Below, in pieces: positions 7,900 to 14,857 of a stretch of 64,000 nucleotides of DNA. How positions within the stretch are numbered: the stretch's first letter is position 1; every line of letters begins with the position of its first letter. The notes beneath the pieces were generated by a model. It worked only from the letters and a program-made list of their open reading frames with translations. It had not been told where the DNA came from and made no database searches. Origin of the DNA: Peptococcaceae bacterium (GTDB taxonomy: Bacteria; Bacillota; Peptococcia; DRI-13; PHAD01); the NCBI GenBank assembly GCA_024655825.1, contig JANLFJ010000003.1:1-64000 (forward strand), written 5' to 3'. A program made the translations under genes and the position numbers.

Positions 7900-8294
7900 G
7901 AGTCTTTACCCCCCTCGAATTTATGATAGGCCACAATGGCTTCGATATAATCGGCAAAATTGTTGAATCTGCTGGCGCTGGTCTTGATGGCATTGATTTC
8001 TTTTATCAATTCTGCCTTTTTCTCAAAATCCTTTACTTCCTTCATATCTTTTTTGCCACACTGGTAGATCAGTTTTACTTTTAAGGCTTGGATGTCCCCC
8101 AAAATGTCTTCGTGCAGCCTGTCATCCTGGATCAGGCCAGCCGATTCGTAGATTTGGAGCTTGTTTTTAATGGCGTTTACTCCGGCCAGAAACTTGCGGA
8201 TCTGGCTGATGGTCAGGCTTATTTGCCCTCGTTCGTTTTTTAGGCTTTCCACAACCGCTTTGGCCTTGTCCACATACTCCTTATTCACGGTCAT
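7896..8294 (-). CDS. csm2: Type III-A small subunit Csm2
   Basis: All-helical small subunit forming the inner filament of the Csm complex. The 132-residue product reads VVESLKNERGQISLTISQIR followed by KFLAGVNAIKNKL and a C-terminal ASRFNNFADYIEAIVAYHKF, matching the helical Csm2 pattern and its usual length of 120-150 residues. The family has no catalytic residues to check, so the call rests on size, this sequence pattern and its place between cas10 and csm3. It overlaps the cas10 stop by 14 bases. Confidence 0.92.
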   Translation of the reverse strand: MTVNKEYVDKAKAVVESLKNERGQISLTISQIRKFLAGVNAIKNKLQIYESAGLIQDDRLHEDILGDIQALKVKLIYQCGKKDMKEVKDFEKKAELIKEINAIKTSASRFNNFADYIEAIVAYHKFEGGKDS

Positions 8295-10833
8295 CCTCCT
8301 CTTTCCGGTTGAGATAAATGATGAGGCTGAGCGCAGTCATGAACTCCTGCCGGTCTTTCTCCGACAGGGCCCATTGATAGATGGCCTGCTTCATCTCGCG
8401 GTAAACACCGCCCACGCACTCTTTGTCTTTTCCGGAAGGCTCCATCCGGCCCAAAACATAGGCTAAACGGGCTACTTCGATTCGATCGCCGCTGCGCCAA
8501 CCCTCTTCAATTCTTGCAAAAAGCTGGAGCAGTTTGTAAAGCCTGGTCATGCCGCATTGCAGTTTGCCCGGCTCGGTTTTGTCCTCGCCGATACTGAACC
8601 ATTTCACGAGTCCCCCCAACTTCTCGCCGCATACCTTTTCGGTGAAAGCGTCCCAGTCATAGACATGTTTAAAGACGTATTCCGCCTGTTTCCCTCCCTG
8701 CCCCTCAATTTCAGGTCCAAAAAGCGATATTTTGTTTTTCCCCGCGACCTTTGCCGATTGCTCCAGCTCCCCGGTCAGTTTCGCCATCTGGCTGACAGGA
8801 AAAGCGGCATGGAAAACACCTACGCCGGCGGATATTGTCATTTTCCCGTTGGTGAGTTTTTTAAAGGCCCGGTGCAGGTCCACCGCCAGTTCCAGCGTCT
8901 CATCCCAGGCGCCGACGATAAAAACGTCGTCTCCGCCTGCATAAACGATAACCACGTCTTTTTCCTTGCCTTGCTCCTGCATTTTTCCCGGCAGCCTGAA
9001 GGGGGCAAGCGTCCCCAACTGTCCCCGGCACAGCTTGTTGATTTCGTGCTTAAAAAAGAGGGAAAGGCTGTAAGACAAGGACGCGTTGCGAGAAAGGGAC
9101 ACGTACCTGAACCGCTCCGGTTCACCCTTGGGAAGAATAAAACCCTTAACAAAGGCTTGTCCCAGGTTGTCGACATCGGCTCTCAGGACCCCGAGCCGCT
9201 TGATTCCACAGCTCCTTTGGGCCAAAGTGGCGAAGTCGATCAACCCTTCGCTGCCGCTTGCCGCGCTGTAGGTTCCTGCCCACAGGTTGGTCATATAGTG
9301 TTCTCCCGTCAAGAGGCTGTTGATGGAATAAACCCGTAGAGCCTGTCCCTCACGTAATAGCTCTTGGGCTTCCTTGATCCCTGAAAACGAAAGATAAACC
9401 TGCCCCTTCTCCAGGGACGGCAGAGGGAGCTGGTCTCCCGCAGGGTCTTCCAGCCTGATCGCAATTACCGGCCTCTCCTCTGCGCTGACTTTTAGCCTGG
9501 CCAGCTTGTCGCCTGCCCGGAAAAGCGCCAGGCAGTTCCTGCAGACCATAGAGCCGTCTTTGTCTTTCAGCAGATGGTGGGAAGAACCGCAGACGGCGCA
9601 CTCTCTGCCGGCCTCCAGCTGGCTGTTTAACGGGCTGTCGGGATCAGTCAGTTCCTCCAGCTGCTGGCATGAATACCGCTGCAGCTTTCCCAGGGAATTG
9701 GCCCTGGACACCTGGCGGAACAAATTGCCCAAGAGGTTCTCCGTCTTTTCTTCACGGTTAAGCCCGTTGGCCAACTCGTGGGCGCTGGCCTCAACAGACG
9801 AGATTTCCAGATAAAGCCCCGTGGAGCACATTCCCATCAACCAGCCGTTTACACGTTCCTTGGCCGTTTCTAAGACGCCCTTGACCGTTTGAGTATTAGG
9901 AAGGATCAGATAAAAATGTCCTCCTCCCGAGTAAAGCAAATTGGCCCGGCAAAGACCGCAGGCTTCCAAGATTTCATCTATCACGTGCTCAAGGAATATT
10001 TCCAGGTAAAAGGAACGTCCCCGCAGAGATTTCAAGGCTCCCTTGCTGGAGATTGTATAAATGAAACTCTGGATGCCGGACATGTCCCCGGAAACCAGGA
10101 GCGCGGTCTTTTCAGACCGGAGTTTTTCAGGCTTTTCGAAACACAGTTCCTGATAGCTCTTGATGCCTTGCTCAGCAAAGTAATAGTAAAGGCACCCTGC
10201 AATCATAGCTGTTATCTTGCTGTGGTTGAACAAAGAAATGTCAGGCACCTCATTGGCGCTGGTGCTGGACGGAACGTAAGCCAAGCAGACTTCCAACAGT
10301 TTCAGCAGTGATTCTATGGAATCGATGCCTGCTCTCATCTTTTGGAAGCCTTTTTCAAAGGACTGCAGCAAATAAGCGTATTTTTGCGAGGATATTTCCG
10401 CACTGCCCTCTTTTTCAGGAAAAGTTATCTGCCCGAATTCTTCGATTGTTTTTAAGAAGAAGGCCGTCTTTTCAGCTGAAGCTTCTTCCTTAAAGACGTT
10501 GAAAATGCTGTGGAGGGGCATGTCCTTGCGGAAAAGGCCTTGTTCTGCCGCCGCCTCTGTCCTCCTCCGGTCAGCTCCAGCCGCAACGTTGTCCGCTTCA
10601 TAAACAAGGTAGGCCAGGCTGCTGTCCGCCAGTCTCGCATTTCTAAGCGCTTCGGCATGATGATAACGGATGCAGTCTTCAACCTCACGCCATTCTTTGC
10701 CTGCCAGCACATTTCGAACAAATTCTGCCCCCCTGTCGCTGTGGCTCCCCTCCCCAGGGCTGGCCCGCTGAACCAGCTTGCCGATATCATGAAGCAGCGC
10801 GCCGTACATCAGATGCTTATAACCGGCATTCAA
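8281..10833 (-). CDS. cas10: Type III-A large subunit Cas10/Csm1 (HD nuclease, cOA synthase)
   Basis: Signature protein of the type III effector; target RNA binding turns on its DNase and its synthesis of cyclic oligoadenylate, which activates Csm6. The 850 residues start with the HD nuclease (MYGALLHDIGKLVQR, His-Asp at about 15-16), followed by a first palm domain, a four-cysteine zinc motif (CAVCG..CRNC, about 411-435) and a second palm with VIVYAGGDDVFIVG, an intact GGDD at about 632. The C-terminal D4 helices follow. I choose the TTG start at 10833 because GAGGGG lies 10 bases upstream. It is the first gene of the cas operon, 140 bases after spoVK. Confidence 0.96.
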   Translation of the reverse strand: MNAGYKHLMYGALLHDIGKLVQRASPGEGSHSDRGAEFVRNVLAGKEWREVEDCIRYHHAEALRNARLADSSLAYLVYEADNVAAGADRRRTEAAAEQGLFRKDMPLHSIFNVFKEEASAEKTAFFLKTIEEFGQITFPEKEGSAEISSQKYAYLLQSFEKGFQKMRAGIDSIESLLKLLEVCLAYVPSSTSANEVPDISLFNHSKITAMIAGCLYYYFAEQGIKSYQELCFEKPEKLRSEKTALLVSGDMSGIQSFIYTISSKGALKSLRGRSFYLEIFLEHVIDEILEACGLCRANLLYSGGGHFYLILPNTQTVKGVLETAKERVNGWLMGMCSTGLYLEISSVEASAHELANGLNREEKTENLLGNLFRQVSRANSLGKLQRYSCQQLEELTDPDSPLNSQLEAGRECAVCGSSHHLLKDKDGSMVCRNCLALFRAGDKLARLKVSAEERPVIAIRLEDPAGDQLPLPSLEKGQVYLSFSGIKEAQELLREGQALRVYSINSLLTGEHYMTNLWAGTYSAASGSEGLIDFATLAQRSCGIKRLGVLRADVDNLGQAFVKGFILPKGEPERFRYVSLSRNASLSYSLSLFFKHEINKLCRGQLGTLAPFRLPGKMQEQGKEKDVVIVYAGGDDVFIVGAWDETLELAVDLHRAFKKLTNGKMTISAGVGVFHAAFPVSQMAKLTGELEQSAKVAGKNKISLFGPEIEGQGGKQAEYVFKHVYDWDAFTEKVCGEKLGGLVKWFSIGEDKTEPGKLQCGMTRLYKLLQLFARIEEGWRSGDRIEVARLAYVLGRMEPSGKDKECVGGVYREMKQAIYQWALSEKDRQEFMTALSLIIYLNRKEEDDRE

Positions 10834-10871
10834 AATGCATCATCCCCTCTTAGTAAGAGTTATATCGCTAT

Positions 10872-10890
10872 TCAATACTTTCAGTATTGA
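10872..10890. promoter_or_regulatory. 8-bp inverted repeat upstream of cas10, candidate operator
   Basis: TCAATACTTTCAGTATTGA is a perfect inverted repeat with 8-base arms and a 3-base centre, about 40 bases upstream of the cas10 start. It has the size of a small dimeric repressor site. As RNA it would form a short hairpin but there is no T-run, so it is not a terminator. I find no clear sigma-A promoter in 10834-10973. Confidence 0.45.
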
Positions 10891-10973
10891 TTGCGTTTCA
10901 TAATCTTCGCATTTTTCCGCCATATACCCATTTTCGTCCCCCCCCAGGTACTTGAATAGGGCTTTATCGGTTG

Positions 10974-11933
10974 TCACAGCAACGCTTTGCTTAAGTCGCT
11001 AGCGGTGATCGTGATCAGTTCTTGGCGCGAGACGCTGTTTTCGCCCACCAGGCGCAAAGCCTGCTGCCTGATGGCTTTTTCAATGATGTTGCGCACCAGG
11101 CGGGCGTTGCCGCTGTGTTCATGCCGCGTCAGCAGCGCGCTGTTGAGGTGTTTTTCCAGTTCGAGCTTGGCTTCTTCTGTAAACTGGTACTGCCTTTTTG
11201 CCAGCATTATTTGAGCAATATCCAGCAATTCCTGCACTGTGTAATCCGGGAAATCAATAAAAATAGGAAAGCGCGACCGCAGGCCGGGGTTGGTTTCCAA
11301 AAACCAGTTCATCTCGTGTTTATAACCGGCCAGAATAAGGATAAGGTTTTCCTTGTATTCTTCCATGTTTTTGACCAGGGTGTCGATCGACTCCTTGCCA
11401 AAATCCCTCTCTCCGCCGCGGGCCAGAGAATAGGCCTCATCTATAAAAAGGACGCCTCCCAGCGCCTTTTTTATTTGCTCCCGCGTTTTATGGGCTGTAT
11501 GCCCTATATATTCGCCAACCAGGTCGGCTCGTTCCACTTCCACAACATGCCCCTTTTCAAGCACACCTAGTTCCTTGAAAAGACGTCCCAGGATGCGGGC
11601 CACCGTGGTCTTTCCTGTACCTGGATTGCCTTTGAAAACCATATGTAAGACCATCGGCTCGCAGATAAGAGATTCCTTTTCCCTGCGTTTTTGTATCTCG
11701 ACGTAAGCCCTTATTTCCAGGATCAGCTTCTTTACTGAAACCAGCCCCACGAGTGAATCAAGTTCTTGAAGTATCTCCTCTATTTTTCCCCGGCGACCGT
11801 TATTTTGCGGTTCGTGTTCCCATTTGAAAACCTGCAGTTCAGAAAGCCTGGGCGCTGGGTATGGAGGTTTGTTAACAACCAGTACCGGCGGCTCGTTGTT
11901 TTTTTGATGATTGAATGAGTAACGGATAGCCAT
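10974..11933 (-). CDS. spoVK: Stage V sporulation protein K, CbxX/CfqX-type AAA+ ATPase
   Basis: AAA+ ATPase required for late spore maturation in Bacillus. The 319-residue product has Walker A GNPGTGKTT at about 102-110, Walker B VLFIDEAYSL at about 161-170 and the sensor/arginine region PGLRSRFPIFIDFPDYT, all in CbxX/SpoVK order. The start is ATG 11933, preceded by GGGAGGTG at 8 bases; a longer frame to 12062 has no support. The upstream region has CATATTTT, similar to sigma-E/sigma-K -10 elements, as expected for a mother-cell gene, but the match is partial. In Bacillus, spoVK also lies near hfq and miaA. Confidence 0.88.
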   Translation of the reverse strand: MAIRYSFNHQKNNEPPVLVVNKPPYPAPRLSELQVFKWEHEPQNNGRRGKIEEILQELDSLVGLVSVKKLILEIRAYVEIQKRREKESLICEPMVLHMVFKGNPGTGKTTVARILGRLFKELGVLEKGHVVEVERADLVGEYIGHTAHKTREQIKKALGGVLFIDEAYSLARGGERDFGKESIDTLVKNMEEYKENLILILAGYKHEMNWFLETNPGLRSRFPIFIDFPDYTVQELLDIAQIMLAKRQYQFTEEAKLELEKHLNSALLTRHEHSGNARLVRNIIEKAIRQQALRLVGENSVSRQELITITASDLSKALL

Positions 11934-11966
11934 AATCTTGCACCTCCCGGCTAAAATCCAGTTACA

Positions 11967-11999
11967 AAATATGCGCCGGAAAAGAGATGGTGCATATTT
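11967..11999. repeat. 11-bp imperfect inverted repeat between divergent genes
   Basis: AAATATGCGCC (11967-11977) is mirrored by GGTGCATATTT (11989-11999) with one mismatch and an 11-base spacer. It lies centrally between divergent spoVK and the cis-prenyltransferase gene. Each arm contains CATATTT facing one of the genes, so it could be a shared operator or a pair of sporulation-type -10 elements. Confidence 0.5.
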
Positions 12000-12040
12000 G
12001 GAAATAATATAACTAACCGTTTTAAGGAGGGGAAGTATCC

Positions 12041-12736
12041 GTGAAACCGGTTGTAATGTCAAGCCCTTTGTTTAAAAGAATACCGCGTCATATAGGCGTT
12101 ATCCCTGATGGAAACAGGAGATGGGCCGTACAAAATGGGCTAAGGAAGGAACAGGGTTATTCATATGGTATTGACCCTGGTTTCAAGTTATACCAGGACT
12201 GCCTGCAGCTTGGTATCGAGGAAATGACTTTTTATGGTTTTACCCAGGATAACACTAAAAGACCAGCCATACAGAGGATAGCATTCCAAAAAGCTTGCGT
12301 AAACGCGGTATTAAAACTGGCACAAATGGATGCTTCATTGCTGGTGGTGGGAAACACCGATTCCCCGCTTTTCCCGGTTGAATTGCTGCCGTTTGCCTCT
12401 AAACGCGTCACTTTTGGCAACGGCAGGATGAAGGTTAATTTTCTTGTTAATTACGGCTGGCAGTGGGACCTGGGGAAAGCCCTCTCTATAATGTCAAGCA
12501 ATCAAAGCAATCCTTTAAGAACGGATATTCTCGGAAATTTAGGCTCTAAAGACATCTCGAAAATCGACTTAATCATCCGTTGGGGCGGCAGGAGGAGATT
12601 GAGCGGGTTTCTGCCAGTCCAGACAATATATGCGGACTTTTATATCATAGATGATTTATGGCCGGACTATACGACGGAACATTTATATGATGCCCTGCAC
12701 TGGTATGAAGAACAGGACATCACATTAGGAGGATAA
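12041..12736 (+). CDS. Divergent cis-prenyltransferase (UppS-family paralogue)
   Basis: Member of the undecaprenyl diphosphate synthase fold, which elongates isoprenoid diphosphates with cis geometry. GVIPDGNRRWA (about 19-29) carries the pyrophosphate-binding aspartate; FTQDNTKRP and IIRWGGRRRLSGF with IYADFYIIDDLWPDY are the other family blocks. Compared with E. coli UppS, the active-site histidine 43 is a tyrosine (KEQGYSYG), E198 is arginine, W75 is threonine and the Mg ligand E213 is aspartate, while D26, N74, R77, R194, R200 and S202 are kept. At 231 residues it is slightly short. It starts at GTG 12041 after AAGGAGG. It stands alone on the plus strand beside spoVK and is probably not the housekeeping enzyme. 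Confidence 0.8.
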   Translation: MKPVVMSSPLFKRIPRHIGVIPDGNRRWAVQNGLRKEQGYSYGIDPGFKLYQDCLQLGIEEMTFYGFTQDNTKRPAIQRIAFQKACVNAVLKLAQMDASLLVVGNTDSPLFPVELLPFASKRVTFGNGRMKVNFLVNYGWQWDLGKALSIMSSNQSNPLRTDILGNLGSKDISKIDLIIRWGGRRRLSGFLPVQTIYADFYIIDDLWPDYTTEHLYDALHWYEEQDITLGG

Positions 12737-12762
12737 TTGCGCTCTACCTCATAAATGTATTG

Positions 12763-12784
12763 AAGTCCTCCTCGCGGAGGACTT
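12763..12784. terminator. Hairpin between convergent genes, likely bidirectional terminator
   Basis: AAGTCCTCC and GGAGGACTT form a perfect 9-base stem around TCGC, between the ends of the convergent cis-prenyltransferase gene and hfq. The flanking T-runs are poor on both strands, so the terminator call is moderate. Confidence 0.6.
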
Positions 12785-12788
12785 ATTA

Positions 12789-13025
12789 TCAGCTTTTGTT
12801 TTCAGGGTTTAAGTTGACGGGACGAAGCGGTGAAATTGTGGAAATGGCATGTTTGTATACAAGCTGCTGCTTGCCTTCAGCTTCAAGTATGACTGTGAAA
12901 TTATCGAACCCTTTAACGTTTCCCTTGAGTTGGAACCCGTTTATCAGGTAGATAGTCACTGGTAAATTTTCCTTCCTCACCTGGTTCAAAAACGAGTCCT
13001 GCAGGTTTATCTGTTGTTTGGTCAT
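12789..13025 (-). CDS. hfq: RNA chaperone Hfq
   Basis: Sm-fold hexamer that binds small RNAs and A/U-rich RNA. The 78-residue product starts [20 protein letters not shown] and contains the Sm1 segment [20 protein letters not shown] followed by [20 protein letters not shown], including the YKHAISTI Sm2 motif. Start ATG 13025 is preceded by GGAGGGA at about 6 bases; the longer frame to 13055 has no support. Length equals the usual Firmicutes Hfq. It lies 33 bases after miaA, the common order. Confidence 0.97.
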   Translation of the reverse strand: MTKQQINLQDSFLNQVRKENLPVTIYLINGFQLKGNVKGFDNFTVILEAEGKQQLVYKHAISTISPLRPVNLNPENKS

Positions 13026-13058
13026 CAAAGTCCCTCCGATACTTCCTATACTCACATT

Positions 13059-14012
13059 TTAGTATTCTACATTTATCTTGATAGTCCTGCCAACTATTGT
13101 CATTATTTCGGAAAGTAAGTGCTGTTTTTTTTCGTAAGCGTCTGTGCGGAACCAGTAAATGCGCGGGTCGCGCCGGAACCAGGTGAGCTGCCGTTTAGCG
13201 AAACGCCTTGTATCCCGCTTGATCAGTTCCACCGCCCCTTCCAGGCTATGCTCCCCCTTAAGATAGGCGATAAGCTGGCTATAACCCAGTCCCTGCAAGG
13301 CTGGCGCTTCCGGAGAGTATCCCATCCTCAACAAGCCCTGCACTTCTTCCAGCAACCCTTCTTCCAACATTGTGTCAACTCTCTTGTTGATCGCTTCATA
13401 AAGATTTCTGCGTTCCATAGTCAAACCTATCAGCACCGCGTTGTACTTTTTCATCGCGGAGCGCTCGCAGCCTTCACGGTTGGCTGAAATGGGCCTGCCG
13501 GTAAGGTGGTAGTATTCAAGGGCCCTGGTGATCCTTTTCAGATCGTTTTTATGTATTTTTTCAGCTGAGACGGGATCGACAAGCGCCAGCCGCTTGTGTA
13601 GCTTTTCATTCCCTTCGGCGGCGGCCAGAGCGTAAAGTTCTTTCCTTAACGCCTGGTTGCCTTTTTGTTCTTCGAAATTGTACTTGTCGATCACCGATTG
13701 GATATATAGTCCTGTGCCGCCAACAAGTACAGGCAGCCTGCCGCGAGCGGCTATTTCTTCAATTTTTTCCTGTGCCAGCTTCTGGAATTCGGCCACGCTG
13801 AATTGTTCATCGGGGTCCTTTATGTCGAGGAGATGATGAGGTATCCCCTTCATTTCCGCCGGTTTTATTTTCGCCGTCCCGATATCCATGTGCCTGTATA
13901 CCTGCATTGAATCGCCGGAAACAACTTCTCCGTTGAGGGCGACGGCCAGGTCGACCCCCACTTTCGATTTTCCCACAGCGGTGGGTCCAACAACAGCGAG
14001 TAACGGAAGCAA
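13059..14012 (-). CDS. miaA: tRNA dimethylallyltransferase MiaA
   Basis: Transfers a dimethylallyl group to N6 of A37 in tRNAs reading codons that begin with U; MiaB, encoded at 22426-23739, then methylthiolates it. The 317 residues start with the P-loop VVGPTAVGKSKVG, then GDSMQVYRHMDIGTAK and HHLLDIKDPDEQFSV, followed by LVGGTGLYIQSV and KRQLTWFRRD, all family motifs. The start is TTG 14012 with AAAGGAGA 9 bases upstream. It is followed by hfq after 33 bases. Confidence 0.97.
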   Translation of the reverse strand: MLPLLAVVGPTAVGKSKVGVDLAVALNGEVVSGDSMQVYRHMDIGTAKIKPAEMKGIPHHLLDIKDPDEQFSVAEFQKLAQEKIEEIAARGRLPVLVGGTGLYIQSVIDKYNFEEQKGNQALRKELYALAAAEGNEKLHKRLALVDPVSAEKIHKNDLKRITRALEYYHLTGRPISANREGCERSAMKKYNAVLIGLTMERRNLYEAINKRVDTMLEEGLLEEVQGLLRMGYSPEAPALQGLGYSQLIAYLKGEHSLEGAVELIKRDTRRFAKRQLTWFRRDPRIYWFRTDAYEKKQHLLSEIMTIVGRTIKINVEY

Positions 14013-14066
14013 GCAATAATCTCCTTTCTATTATTGTTGCCACAATGGAAAAATTTACACATCCAT

Positions 14067-14843
14067 TTAACTTTTCTCCCAAACGCCGTATGCCACAGGG
14101 CTGTAACGCCCCCCGCTTACGAAGTGGGCTTTTAGCCTGGCAAACTCGCCGCTTTTGGCGCTTTCTTTTACCACAACGCGGCATTTTGCCACCCGCAGCG
14201 CTTCCCGTATGTCTTCCTCATTCAGCGGGTCGTGTTTGGCCAGCGGCCTTAACGCGTTGATAGATGATGATTTTTTCCGGCCATGCCGGAACATGGGATC
14301 AAAATAAACCACGTCAAAACTGCCGGCCGCCTGCTGTTTTAAAAACTCCCGGAAATCGACGTTGATAACTTTTAGGCGGTCTGTGGCCTTCCGCAAATGC
14401 TTATTTTGACCGCCAAAATGCCGCAGGCCCCATCTGGTAATAAAGGCCAGGTACTTGCTTGCCTCCAGGCCGGTAACGCTCCCGCCATCGCCAGCGGCGT
14501 ATGCGGCAACCAGGGCATCGGAACCTAAGCCCAGGGTGCAATCGAGGACGCTGTTTCCTTCCCTGAGGGCCATCGCTTCAACCATGGGGTCCTTTTTCCC
14601 CTCGCGCAAGGCTTTAATCCTGGGAACAGCCATGCTGGGATGCCAGTTCAGAATGGTAGCTCCTTTTAAGACGACCTGTTCCCGCTCCACGACCAGCAAA
14701 TAATCGAGCATGTGTTCAGCCCTAATACTGTCCAGGCTCCGCCCGCGCCTGGGTATCCAGGGAACATCGAGTTCCCTGGCAATGCGCTGCGCCCGGCTTT
14801 CCGTCATCTCTTCATCCCTTGAGGTGGTTACGGCGATTCTCAT
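14067..14843 (-). CDS. Class I SAM-dependent methyltransferase, RsmJ/YhiQ-like
   Basis: The 258-residue protein has an N-terminal segment MRIAVTTSRDEEMTESRA and an acceptor-binding middle part, then the SAM-binding fold: NSVLDCTLGLGSDALVAAYA (motif I, about 106-125), VTGLEASKYLAF and a DVVYFDPMF catalytic-like motif. FDPMF resembles the DPM(Y/F) of the YhiQ/RsmJ family, which methylates 16S rRNA G1516 in E. coli. The methylated target here is not known. It lies 14 bases downstream of the mutL stop and 54 bases before miaA, so it is likely co-transcribed with them. Confidence 0.75.
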   Translation of the reverse strand: MRIAVTTSRDEEMTESRAQRIARELDVPWIPRRGRSLDSIRAEHMLDYLLVVEREQVVLKGATILNWHPSMAVPRIKALREGKKDPMVEAMALREGNSVLDCTLGLGSDALVAAYAAGDGGSVTGLEASKYLAFITRWGLRHFGGQNKHLRKATDRLKVINVDFREFLKQQAAGSFDVVYFDPMFRHGRKKSSSINALRPLAKHDPLNEEDIREALRVAKCRVVVKESAKSGEFARLKAHFVSGGRYSPVAYGVWEKS

Positions 14844-14857
14844 GCACTCATGTCCTC

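Noticed and set aside
8557-9339. 260-residue plus-strand ORF opposite cas10
   Set aside because: Complete overlap with the conserved palm and GGDD region of Cas10; no domain and no ribosome site.
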